In this document: piece after piece, positions 45,340 to 57,286 of the stretch
How the letters are laid out: every line of letters begins with the position of its first letter
How positions within the stretch are numbered: position 1 is the stretch's first letter
Assembly: GCF_000237925.1 (NCBI RefSeq)
Contig: NC_031502.1
Location: 48,151,283 to 48,215,282, forward strand
DNA length: 64,000 nucleotides
From: Schistosoma mansoni
Lineage: Eukaryota > Platyhelminthes > Trematoda > Strigeidida > Schistosomatidae
Reading direction: 5' to 3'
Program-made: the position numbers and the translations under genes
The notes under the pieces: model-generated
The model's database searches: none
Told to the model about the DNA's origin: nothing
What the model saw: the letters and a program-made list of their open reading frames with translations, nothing else

Positions 45340-47340
45340 TTGTTCAACAATAATCCGTAGTGTCACCATTTGGTTTGTGCACGACCGATCCTTACGGAGT
45401 CCAGCCTCTTAATCTCGAAGCTGAGCGTCTACTAAATCTCTCATCCGGTTCGACAGCACTGTTGAAAACGTTTCCCGGTACTGACAGTAGTTTAATTCTT
45501 TAGTAGGCCTTATATTTGCCCAGATCTCTTTTCTTCGGTACGTTGGTGAGGTGTCCCTTTTACCAGTACGTCAGCAATTGTCCTTCCTCCCAAACCTCCT
45601 GCATAGAACGTAGAGCGTTGTTGCAGTCACTTCCATACCTGACTTCATTGGTTCAGCTTGTACGGTTTTAGGTCCTGCTGCTTTCCTACTCTTCAGTTGT
45701 TGATGGAGTGACAGATAATGGGAAGGTCCGTTTGTGCTGCTTCGATGTTCGGTGGATTCAATGGAACTGATCGATTCAAGAGTACTTTGAAGTATTAAAC
45801 CCATCTGTTCCTCTGTCCTTGAATCTCCGTGATTGTCTTTCCTCCTTTGTCCTTGAGCAGTCTCTCTGACTCACTATATTTCCCAGATAGTTTCTTCATC
45901 GTGTCATACAGTTGTTGCATATTCCCTTCTCTTGCAGCATTTTTTTGCTGTCGCTGCTAGATTTTCTACGTACTTTTGCTTGTCATCTCTAATGCTCCTC
46001 TTCACTTGCTTCTTTGCTTTCGTTCTGTGCCTTGACTTTCTCTGCTCTTGTTCGACTGTTGTTAATTGCTGTCTACTTGTTCTTTTTTTCTTGAAACTTG
46101 TCCAAAGTTTTGATAGAGATATATTCCTTGTGATGATGCTTGTTGCAACCCAGAACCTCCTGACACGTTGAAGTTAGTGCTCCTTTGATTTCTTCCCAGT
46201 TGTCTTCCATAGCAGTTCTCTCTTCTTTAAGTAGACTTTGTATAACCTGAAACGTGTTGTTGAGTTGTATCATGAATTCGTTGAATTTGTCAGTATGTCG
46301 AAGGAAGGCTGTATTGAACCTTTGTAATACTGTTTCCCCAGTTGTCCAGTGTCTCCTTAGCTTCAGTTTCATGTTGGCAACTACCAGTTTTTGTGGTAAT
46401 CTGAAGGTATATCAGCTCCTCACCTAGTTCTCACGTCTTCTATTGACCTTCTGATTTGTTTATGGATGCAAATATAATCGATCTGATTCTGTGTAGCGTG
46501 ATCCGGTGAGATCCATGTAGTTTTGTGCATAAGTTTATGGGGGAATATAGTACCACATATAACCATTTTGTTGAATGCACATTCCCTTTCCTTTCTTCTA
46601 GTCATTCCATTTCTTCCCATGATATCTTCATATCCCGTGTTGTCCATCCCGACTTTGGCGTTTAGGTTACAAATCAGGATGGTCAGGTCCTCTCCTATGC
46701 ATTTCTCTACAATCGACTGCAGCCTCTCATAAAACTGATTTTTATTGTCGTCGTTGCTATTATTGGTAGGCGCATAGCACTGGATAACATTTATTGTGAC
46801 CCTTTACTTCTTTGTTTTGAAGGATGCTTTGATGATCCTGCATCCATGAGATTTCCATCCTATAGATGCTTCTTTGGACAGAATCAGAGCAAATCCTTGT
46901 GTGTGTGAAGCATTTTCTTCTTCATAATCAGAGTACAACATCATCTCTCCCGAATATAATCTTTTCTGTTCAGCTTCGGTCCGATGGGTTTCACTTTCTC
47001 CGAGCACCGCCAAGTTATATCTCTTCATTTCCGCAGCTATTTGACTGGTCCTCCCAGTCTCCCGCATTATCCGGATATTCAGTGTGCTTATATTAATTGT
47101 TGCTCCGGTTATCAGATGGGGCATTGGCCTTGTGACTCCCAGAGAATCTCGGCTTTCACTATGAGGCGTCATGATTTTTCTGAATGAAGATCCATCAACT
47201 CCCAGGGGAGTATTCAGAAGACTTAAATTATTTATTTTATTAGTGCTTTTTAGCAAGGTTATCTTCTACGGGATGGGGTTGCTAACCCCATGGCCAACCA
47301 TCCTCGTTTATTCGAGCTTGAGACCAGCAGTAATCATAGA
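45340..47340 (-). mobile_element. 5' half of the second-family RTE LINE, degraded
   Basis: Minus strand from 47340: a 5' region, then NISTLNIRIMRETGRTSQIA and EMKRYNLAVLGESETH (endonuclease), MDNTGYEDIMGRNG, ATQNQIDYICIHKQIRRSIE, MKLKLRRHWTTGETVLQRFN, and LKSRKAAGPKTVQAEPMKSG (start of RT). Many frameshifts and stops. The rest of the RT is missing. Next to it on the left is the 3' tail of the RTE at 41610-45290. Confidence 0.8.
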
Positions 47341-47349
47341 TCTATAGGC

Positions 47350-48100
47350 GGAGTTAATAGTTAAACTGGTTTTGGATTATTTTATAAGTAACCTAAATAG
47401 AACGTTAAAATCAGGCTTTCAACTTTTAGGGAAGTAGAAAAGGTTATAAATAGTTTTAAATGAGAGAGCAGTACTCCTAGTAGATTGACTCCAGTGGTTA
47501 AGGTGGATGATGATCCAGTATTATCAGTTAGATTGGCTTAGTTGCTAGCAAGATTTAGAAACCTAAGGGTTATTTTTTATTAGAATGGTGTCAATTACTG
47601 GTCATTGCAAAGGATGACACTGTTATATGTATCAGTTTGAATTACGCAGTGTCTAGCATATTGGTTTCCACAATTACACGAAAGTCCAATATAACACAGG
47701 AAAGGTAAGCTCAAAACAAACCAAACTGGTCTAAACTCGGAAATAAACATATCAGCTAAATGTTTAGCCATGATGTGCCTTGGGACAAGTGCATTAACAA
47801 ACGCCTGGCTGTAGTTGTTCCTAGAAGTGAAGGGAGTATCTGAGTTTGTTGATCAGAATAGTTGAGACAATATCTGACAACAAAAGGTATGTTGAAAGGT
47901 ATAGCAAACAAAAAGAAAGATAATTTCAAACACATCTTATCATCAGAGCTCATAGCAACCTATCACTCAAATTTCTCAGATAAAGTGGTGTTAGACAGGG
48001 ATTCCTACTTTCACTATGTTTATTGAGTTCTGATATACATACGGTTCTAAAAATAAATTACTCCCATCTGAGATTCTAGGTATTTTAGGTACTAGTCTCA
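47350..48100 (+). other. Possible very old reverse transcriptase remnant
   Basis: Near 47985-48050 the plus strand reads SGVRQGFLLSLCLL, like an RT block with VRQG. Nothing else in the stretch is convincing. Confidence 0.25.
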
Positions 48101-49939
48101 CTCATTGAATTAGGGTACCGGAAAAACAAAGTCTTATGAGCAAACCAAATGATTATTGTTATGATCTCTCTTATTACCATTCATCTACTCTTATTGCTTA
48201 GTATTCTTCGGATACTTTGCTTCACTCAACAAGTCCCCAAATCTGAACAGTGTTGAACAGGAACGTAATTATAATCCAAATAAACAAGGTTGAGTGAAAT
48301 TAGGAATCAATATAGGAAAAAACTTTAGTATATTTATAATCTTACAGGAGAAGATCCTGGAGTCTGTTTCAATTATCGGCTATCACGGATTAGCTAAGAA
48401 TTTGTCAATCATCGTGATCGAACACAATTATTCGCGGAACGTCCTCTAATCCGATCTATATCCCACTAACATTTATACGGAATTGTTTGGAGGAGTATTT
48501 TTTTTACCTTAAAATGTTGCTCTCATTAATGAGTCAATTAGTCAAACATACTTCAGTTATTTGATGACTCTCACCAGACATACCAAAATTTTACGCCATC
48601 TATGGAGCAAGTGAAACAGTCTAAGTTTTCTGTTTATTCTGTAAGAAGGGAAGGCAACTTCGAATAATGAACTGCAGGTATGGGTTTCACCTGCTCGAGT
48701 AATTTTAGTTTAGAACTTTATCAAAATTTAAATACTATTTAGTTTTCACTTGGATTTGGAAGCAGAATAGCAACATCGTAAGTCTGAAGAGTTTACATAA
48801 CGTATTATATTTTACGCCAGTACAAATACAAGGAACATAAAGCCTAAGTTGCATTTATTAAGTAGATTAGTTTAATAGGTGTGTGAAACATAAACCAAAT
48901 AGAATTTAGATCCGTTTTATTACTCTGACCAAAAGTGAATAAACAATACTTTTACGAGCATCAGTAAAGATCCCTATGTACTTCTGAAACACTAAATATT
49001 ACTGGCCAGGCTGTTATTCATTACAGAAAAACTGAGCTACTATACAACTCGTACACTGTTATAAGAAACATCACAGCACAGTATGACTGGCAGTACACAG
49101 ACATTTTTAATAGGCTAGAATAAGCTAAAATAAAGATGACTTTCAATCGAAACGTTTTTAGTGAGAAAAGCAATCACAACAAAATTAATATTAGTGGTGG
49201 TAAAATAATTCTAACAATGAGTTTCGTTCAAAGTATAGATTTGACAATAAACATAAGTGAAACACTGATAGACACAAAGAGACGAAGATAAATAGTTCTT
49301 AAATATCAATAATCCTGGATGGAAATAAGTCATTTGAAAAATAAAAACGAATATACCAATAATAATATCACGTGTCGCAAAAAATAGATCGATAGGTAGT
49401 CTCTGTTTTAAAATGATGTCATCCACAAAACTGTCGACAAATTATACAACACTAAATCAGTTGATGTACAATTATCAACATTCTATCGGTAGAATATCAT
49501 CGACAATTTAATGAAGGATATCAAGCTTTGGATTGACACTTTTACAGTGATTCTCTTGAACAATCTCTTGTTTGTAATGAAAAGAATCATTGAAGTAATC
49601 CATCTACGACAACTAGAATAGTTATAGAAATCAAAAAAGTTGACAATAACAATGTATCACTTAGTGGAATTGAGATTCAAAGTCAAGTGTGGTATTTTGA
49701 TAAACATTATAGTGAAGTCAAGTGGTATATAATACAACTAAATAGATGTAATGTAAAACAAACAACTGCAATAAATGCCAATTAATATATATATAGCCAT
49801 TTATAAAGAGATAATAATAAAACGAAAGAAAGAATACATGGAATGTAACTCATTTGCATAATGATAGAAAAAGAAAACACAAAACATGATTATTATCTTG
49901 GCAGAAGATAAATCGTAACCAACTGATTTAAGATAATAA

Positions 49940-52528
49940 CTAAGTACCGGAATAACCTGTTCCTGGATAACCACCACTTCCAGGACCACTAATCACACCT
50001 TTTACAGCACCGACAGCAGCTTTTTCAATTAACTGATCCCTAAATCCTGGTTGCCCACCATATCCACCTTGAAACGTTGAAGGTTGTGATTCACCTGCAG
50101 CATATTGAGTATGATGGTCAGAACCAACGCCGACTGGATTTGCTTGTCCATCGCGTCTAGAACAAAATGTTTTGTATATACAGTAAAATGAGAGTAGAAA
50201 ACTATTAATTTATAAAATAGTCGATATCACGTTTAAAAGATGAGGACATTCTAGCTTAACATATATTAATCTGCAGTTTATTCCATAAATGCAACCATCT
50301 ATACACCAGTCAGGGACCAAAGAATTATATATTACAGATTAAGTGGTAATTTCGGTTAAAACCAATGATTGTTAATGTTAGTGTTGGGATAAGTTTACAT
50401 TGACATTTATTACATATATGATAACTGTATATAAATGTACGATATGAGATAAACCTATTAACGGCTATAAATACACGAAAGATACATTGATAAAAGACTG
50501 AAGTCTAGCTTTATTCCTTACCAAAGGAACGAATGGTCTAAATAAGTAAAATGTTGTCAAAGCATTTTCGAGAATGAAAATCAGTTCTACTTTGTTGACC
50601 TAATTAAGATTTACTGCAACACATAAGTTATACTTATAAAACTTGCTAAAACAGCACTGAATAAAGTTTAGTGAAATGTCTGTTAAGAACAGTAGGTAGC
50701 TTAATCGACCTATGATCAATAACAGCTTGTGATTAACCTCGGTTTGATTAAGTTATGTTAAAACTTAATGCTGATCTTCCACATTACTCAAAAATTTGAA
50801 AAGCACGAGCATAAACAATAATCTAGCTAACAGATTGTTACTATAGGTATAAGAAGTTCTGCATACTACGTGAAGCATATTTCTAATCTGCCTGACCAAA
50901 CTAAAATAATGGGGACAATAAGAAGACAAACGAGCGGGCGTGACTCACAAACACAGACACATTTTTTCGGTGATGTCAACCATATTTATTATCTAAAGGC
51001 AGTTACTGTCTCACCATCCAAACTGGAATGAATTTCAGGTTAAAAATACTAATATTATGATCAAATGAATCGGCTAATCTTTTGACAATAAAATTTGTAA
51101 ATATAGATATGAAAGTAAATAAACTAAACTAACCTTTCTTTAAAAATTCTCCAGACATTGAATGCACAACATCCAGCCAAAGCTAATCCACAAAATAGTG
51201 TAGAAATCCCAAAACATAAACTCATTGGTAAAATGGCTGCACTACAAGGCAAATAGAAATTACGAATATTGACTTACATTCCATAGAAAATCGACTTTTC
51301 AATCGAGGATCGTTTTTCAATGAATTCATTGAATTTATGCAATTGAGGTATCATGGAACAACATATTGGTGCTTCGAATATTATGACGACTATACCAATT
51401 AAACTTTAGGAATAAACAGAAAAAAGAAAAGATTCGAAGTTATCATGGGAACTGAAGGAGAAAACAGTGAACTCATGTACAATTTTCAATAACAGGAATA
51501 CTAATTTGTTTGCCGTATAGTTACGAAGACTGTGAAATATTTACAGAAAAGTAAATTCAAGACTTCAACATACATCATAACTACGAGATTAAATAAATAA
51601 ATTACACATATCCACTTTCTCATATCAAGTAAAATGCTGACCATATTTATTGTTCGGCACACATGGTTGTCAGTTTTGGGAATTTAGAATTGACTTTATC
51701 CAGAAAGCTTAATGGCGTGATGTGCCACTAATGAATACTAATTATGCTATGTTATGTGATTGTTTCTTTAAAGTTAATAATCCTGTCAGTCTTACGTGTC
51801 CAGATTTACAAATGTCTAAACATCACTGTGTAATCATAAAGACTAACAAAGCATTAGGCAGTATTTTTTGATTTAGCATACTTCAGGAATATCATAAACG
51901 TAATTAGACTTAGTCAATTGTTTTCAGCTTAAAAGGTAGTATTCCTAAGCAAAGATCCACATATCCAGGTATATCGCATTAAGTAGGCCTATTAATACGA
52001 TGCAGTTCAAAGCTCAAATCGAATAAGACCTCCAGCTGCTACTGGTCTCCAAGTATGTAACTCGAATTTCGACAAAACTAAGATAATTCCGGCTTAGAAT
52101 CACCAGATAAATTGTTAACCGTCTCACGTACTTCACTCACGAGAAGTGATAACCAACAGAGGTAAACAAAGAATATAGACTGCAAACGTGCATTGTAATT
52201 GTTCGGATTACCTACTTAATATTAGATATTGCTCAAAACTAGAATCTACCCACATTGCAATGTGATAGCTTTATGGAATTAAACTACGGAATAAACTGAG
52301 AAATAATGTAACGGTGATGAAAACACTTGTAATATTGGCTTGAAGTGAAACTCACATTAGGAAAAGTCCACCAATAATGCACTGCGCTGATATGGAGATC
52401 ATGCAAACAACTCCCATTGAAAAGCATACTGAAAGCTAAATATGCATAATACTCGGAAACATACAAACAGCAGTGATAATCCCAGCAGCTTTCAACCCAT
52501 ATTCAATAAGACGAGGTGAAATGGCCAT
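49940..52528 (-). CDS. Small membrane protein of unknown function, four exons
   Basis: Model on the minus strand: 52528-52465, 52428-52356 (this end plus or minus 1), 51241-51134, 50156-49940; GT-AG throughout, phases agree, 153 aa. It opens with MAISPRLIEYGLKAAG, followed by a hydrophobic stretch (about residues 18-45), a second hydrophobic stretch (about 48-70, ending GLALAGCCAF), a basic turn KERRDG near 80, and a soluble Gly/Pro/Gln-rich tail ending GYPGTGYSGT. This predicts two or more membrane segments, no long ectodomain and no clear cleavable signal. Intron 1 is 36 nt, typical of schistosome 5' introns; the next two are about 1 kb. I do not recognise the family. The first two exons recur in a diverged duplicate at 8812-8975, which supports real exons. 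Confidence 0.62.
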
Positions 52529-52731
52529 CTGATGTAATTTTCAATTTTCGGTAGGTTGTGTACTAGGTCAGTGTGTGGAGGAAACTAAAACAGAAAAAAA
52601 CAAGACAAAAAGTGAACAGATAGACCAGTAAGCACATAAAGACACTAACAATTATTTATTAAGGCAATCGACACTAAACAGCTATGACACAAGCGTGAGA
52701 TTAAACCAACCTAATAGTCAGGACCAGTGTT

Positions 52732-54110
52732 ATTTAAATTATCAACATGTGTTAATGAACACTTCAAGGTCTTTTCTATGATTCGTAGGGTCAGACAAAC
52801 TACAAACTGTGTGATTGAATTAGTCAACTGTTAGCTTCTTGGGATCTACATGCAGTTTGTAGAAGTTTTATGCACGAAAAAATTGTGGCCGTTGATTGGA
52901 TAAGCCTAATAGTATTCTGGACAGACATAACAAATTGTATGTCTAATTGGGATCTATGTGTGGTTAGTTATAAAGTCTTAGTGATCGCGGAGAGATGTGA
53001 TTCTTCCTACGTTCCTTCTGTGTCTGAATGCGAAAATGTTGGTCAGTTATTGGTGGGATTGTTGAAAAGTGACATCTTGAATTCTTTGCCTTAGTACCTG
53101 AGGAAATGTAGCGATAAATAAATCCGCGGAAATGGTCCAGTATGTCCTCATCATGGATGCTAACCTCATTAGTTTTACTGAAAAAACCCCTGTTGAAAGC
53201 TCTCAGCTATGAATCCTGACCAGATCATGATTAGGTACACTGTGCTTTTCAACCCTGGCAACAACTAACCAGCTCAGATCGAACGCTTCTGAACCAACAG
53301 ATAAATTCCCAAATATATCTTCCAAATTTTACATTCCTGACTTTTGATTCGAGTGAATTGGTATGTTTTGATTATGAAAGTGTCCATGGAAAAAGTGTTG
53401 CCAACCCTAAATATTTATGGCAACTTAAGAATCAAATTAAATTTATAGCCCTCCTTAAAAGATTCAATGGTAGGTGTCGTCAGTGTTGTTTCCAATAAGG
53501 AATCATACAAAAACGCTTGGATGGATTTTCGTGTGAGCTTTTTTGTGCTAGTAGAAAGGAATGCCCCGAATGTCACATGTAGTGGTGTCTAGGTTCAATT
53601 CTATGGTTGACAATATTAAGCTGAAGTCAGGAGGTTATAGGAGATAAAGTATTTCAATGCAGAATCGCACGCAAAAGAATTAATGATGAAGTTGCTTAAG
53701 CACTAACTTTGAAAGTAGTAAAACTTTCTCACGTGGTTCGTCTTCCTTTCTGAATAGTTTATCTGTAGGGTGCATTACAATGAGATGATCAAATTCATTT
53801 CACGCCTGTGAGGTGGAATCTGAAGGTCGTCTACGAGTTAATACATGCCCATCCTGGACTTTTCCAAATATTTTATAAAAGCTCTTAATATAGCTTCTAT
53901 TTCTTGATTATACTCATTGAAACATAAATACTCGATCGCTAGCTACTGTCACTCTTAATAACTTGACACCTATCTCCAAATCATTCATATACACATAGTC
54001 ACTGATTTTGGTACTCATCCGGTTAGTACTTAGCAACTATAATCCCATATTTTCTATGTAGTGATCAAGCTATTCACTCTCTCAGCTTTCAGTTTTGATT
54101 ATTCATCCCA
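52732..54110. other. Unassigned DNA right of copy B
   Basis: One ORF of 74 codons (52870-53094) with no recognised family. No repeats identified. Confidence 0.45.
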
Positions 54111-54119
54111 GAGAAATAT

Positions 54120-54690
54120 GAACTACTTCTTCTAAACCAACTCAAAGGTCGAAATCTGTAATCCCAATGACTGACGAGTCACTGCTTGACAAAGTCAACC
54201 CTTCATCTACTAAACTCCTCGCTTTTTATCCACAAATTTCACTATCACTGCCGCGCGACAACCTAATCATCTCCTCAGGTAGTACATTGATGGTAAAACC
54301 GGTTGTTATAAAAAGTATTATACCCAAGTACACTGAAAAGTCAACATATTGTACCCGTCAGCAATATTTTCTAAGGCCAAAATCCAGAATTTCAGAAACT
54401 AATGCATATAATACTTTACCTGATATAAACCAAGATCCTGATCACTATAGTACTGGTATCCGTCAGCTACAAAACTCTCTCTCAAAAATTAGCGGTAAGT
54501 GTGGCCATTTAGCATTTCGCACAAACATGTGGGTGCCTGACAGTAACCAAAACCTTGAACACCTCACTAAAGCTGAGTGCATCGTAGCGTTTGTAGCTGA
54601 AGAAATAACGAAAAGAGTAATGTTTTACAATGTGGTTGCATACAATTGTAAAATTATGGTCTCATTCAGCATTATACCACTTTGATAGTA
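54120..54690 (+). mobile_element. CR1-like LINE ORF1 remnant
   Basis: 172-codon ORF at 54167-54685 ending in KAECIVAFVAEEITKRVMFY then NVVAYN. This resembles, from memory, the conserved end of ORF1 in schistosome CR1-like elements, preceded by a Ser/Pro-rich low-complexity part (LLAFYPQISLSLPRDN, KPVVIKSIIPKYTEKSTY). It may be the 5' end of the LINE whose RT begins at 56270. A host gene cannot be excluded, but no introns or partners were seen. Confidence 0.42.
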
Positions 54691-56260
54691 GACATTATTA
54701 CAAGTAATCACACCAAAAGTGTCCGGAATATAGATCAATGAATTTAAAAGAAGTCACACATATGTTAGACAATAAGCTAAGTACCTATTTGGCTACGCTT
54801 AGTGACCAATCATATGTTATTTTTCCTTCCACATAACAATCACTATATGTTCTGTTCTGAGAATCATGTCTTTGAGAACCAGTACCGCCACAGGCCCACT
54901 GGACAGGTGAACTTAAATAAATTACCATGTTAAGATCTAGAATCCTGCATTTTCGGCGAAGCAGCATACATCATTGGGACGAGATTGCAGGTTTTCGGCT
55001 AGTAACGCCTACTGAAATGTTTGACGTAGGGTTCGGACATCAAGAGTTTCAACATGTAGTTTGAAGCTCAGCTTCAGGAAATCTAGGAAGGTATTTTGTA
55101 GACCAAGATAGTTGGCACTGATGGAACATATTGAAAAAATAGGAAACGGGAGTTGAGGGTTGAAAGTGAAAGCGAAAGTAATAGTCAGTGGAAAAGATGA
55201 AATTTGATTACGAGATAATTTCGTATGTTGTTAGGAATATGTAATTGTCTGTTACTTCACAGTTGCCCTTGAAGTGTGAAGATACTTCTTATTGAAGAAA
55301 AATGGGTAATTAGTGATCGTAGCGACCTGAAAATAGAATCTGAAAGTCTAGGAGATAACGTCTTGATGTAACTTATACACAGCCTTTCTGTGAAAACTTT
55401 GTGGTGTGTTAGCTCCGTGCTTCAAAATTCTGTGGATGAAACCTATGGGGCAGGACAAAATGTTATATTCTTAAAGCCAACCGTTTTTATTCCGTTGCTT
55501 CTGTTGTGAGAAGGCCGCATCGATGCAGTCGTCCCTTACGTGAAGAAAACATCCTAATGCTTTCACATACCTGCACAGAGTAATGTGATTTTTCCCTTGA
55601 AATGAAGCTGCTCAACGTCACAAACACGATTTTAAGAGGTATTTCACGTTATATATTTGCATTAACACCATTAGCTGTTACATCCCACCAAACCTCAAGT
55701 GGTCTTAAGAAAATATCCTGTACTGCGATCACGGGTATATCGATGTTTTCTCCTAACTTTTATGTTTGCTGGTCAGTAACGCCACCCTCCCTCCTTTTGT
55801 GATGTTAGGTTTTTTTACGTATTTGGTAAATATGAGTAAAACTTCAACTTATTTTCCCTTTCGCACACCTTGTTAGGGTACATCCTCTCTTTAGTTTCAT
55901 GTTACAAGGGAATCTGATAACGCGAACCTTTGTACTGCCGGTTAGATTTACATCTGCTATTTTGCACTGCTATAAAATTAGTTAACGTTATACGTAATAA
56001 GATCCTGGCCAAATGGTATGTGGTTTAGAAATGAGGAGGACAGATAGCGGATCAAATAATATTGAAGAAGAATTTGGGTTGACAAAATCTCAGAGTAAGC
56101 CGATAAGTAAGTAAGAGAACACAACTGAAAGAACTCACAAGAATTTAGGACAAAACGAGCTTCGTATGTTCGGCCAAAGTTGATCAGCATTCATGTGATT
56201 ATTAAGTTATCTGTCTTCTTGTAATAGAGAAAAACGGACATGACATTTAGGAAGAATAAT
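54691..56260. other. Stretch without recognised features
   Basis: Lies between a LINE ORF1-like ORF and a LINE RT region. Endonuclease motifs were looked for and not found. Confidence 0.4.
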
Positions 56261-56269
56261 GCGATTCCA

Positions 56270-56960
56270 GCCATTAGACAGACTCGGGATCTGAATGTCA
56301 GATACCTATCTGACCTGTCCTTTACCTGGATTTCTCAAAAACTTTCGATAGGGTCAACCACGTGTGTCTTATCAATAAGCTTAAATGATTAGGCATCAAA
56401 CCCCTTTTGATTGACTGGATCACTTCATATCTAGAAAATAGACATTTTAAGGTCAGGGTTAACTTCACTCTCTCTCTCAGGCTATGGAATGTCCTAATGG
56501 GGTTCCCCAGGGCTCAATACTAGGACCTCTTCTCTTCTAGATTTACATTAACGATCTTCCTCAACAAGTTTCACCTGACTTATTGCTTTTTGCTGATGAT
56601 GTGAAACTTTGGAGAGAGAAACGTAACCATAAGGATAAACCTGTACTTCAGGAGGATCTGACTCGACTTCAAAGTTGGCCAGACGACAACGGACTTACCT
56701 TCAACACTTCAAAGTGCAAAGTAGTCCATCTGCGACACGTGGCAGACTATAGTTATAACATAGGTAACTCCTTTCTAGAAGTTTCCCAAGTCGAAAAGGA
56801 TTTAGGAGTGTTGGTACCCTACGACCTGAAGTCATATGCGAACTATGACAAAAACGCCTTTCAAGCAAATCTTGCACTGGTAACATTGAAGCGCATTTTC
56901 GGCCAGTTTGACTAATCTTCAACAGTTTTATTCGTCCCCATTTAGAGTACGGAAACATAG
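56270..56960 (+). mobile_element. CR1-like LINE, RT part left of an inserted gypsy element
   Basis: Reads, with several stops and a frameshift, NGVPQGSILGPLLF, LLFADDVKLWRE and LTFNTSKCKVVHLRHVADY, then IRPHLEYGNIV up to 56960, where a gypsy LTR begins. The sequence resumes at 61413. Same family as the fragment upstream of DPH6. Confidence 0.8.
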
Positions 56961-57286
56961 TGAAGATACGACTAGTATTCTAATTTTGCAACTAGCTACC
57001 AGTAACACCTTCTATGTACGAAGCGTTCCCCAACTAATCGAAATCAGAAGTCGGATGCGAAGAGGTAGGAAAGGTATATTTGATACGTTACTAATATATC
57101 GCGAAGCGTTTATTCCAAGCTGGCTAGTGAACGTAGGAGCAGGGTCCCACTCTGGGTCGAAACGTGATCTGGTACGGATGCATGACCGAAAGCCTTCAGT
57201 TAAACAAGTCCACTTAAACAACGTGGTCAGCATCCAATGTCGAACACTTAGAAAGCTATTGATTTTGGGGAATATTTACAGCTACA
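56961..57286 (-). repeat. LTR of the Boudicca-like element (left)
   Basis: 326 bp; its last 176 bp match 61236-61412 with one indel. Begins TGAAGATACG and ends TTTACAGCTACA on the plus strand. Confidence 0.88.

Larger units (their letters stand above)
38491..48567. other. Repeat-rich block present only in copy B
   Basis: Copy A jumps directly from the counterpart of 38490 to that of 48568 (at 6289/6290). The block holds an LTR-like solo unit, two RTE families and about 4 kb without recognised features (38700-39570, 39890-41360, 47340-48560). Confidence 0.8.
21329..52731 (+). repeat. Segmental duplication copy B (long version)
   Basis: Direct-orientation partner of 1-9177. It contains all segments of copy A plus extra blocks: the DPH6 3' exons with flanking introns, a gypsy element, a repeat-rich block of about 10 kb (38491-48567), a 390-bp block near 49.4 kb, and exons 3-4 of the membrane gene. 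Right edge is at about 52731; left edge is at or before 21329. Confidence 0.88.
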
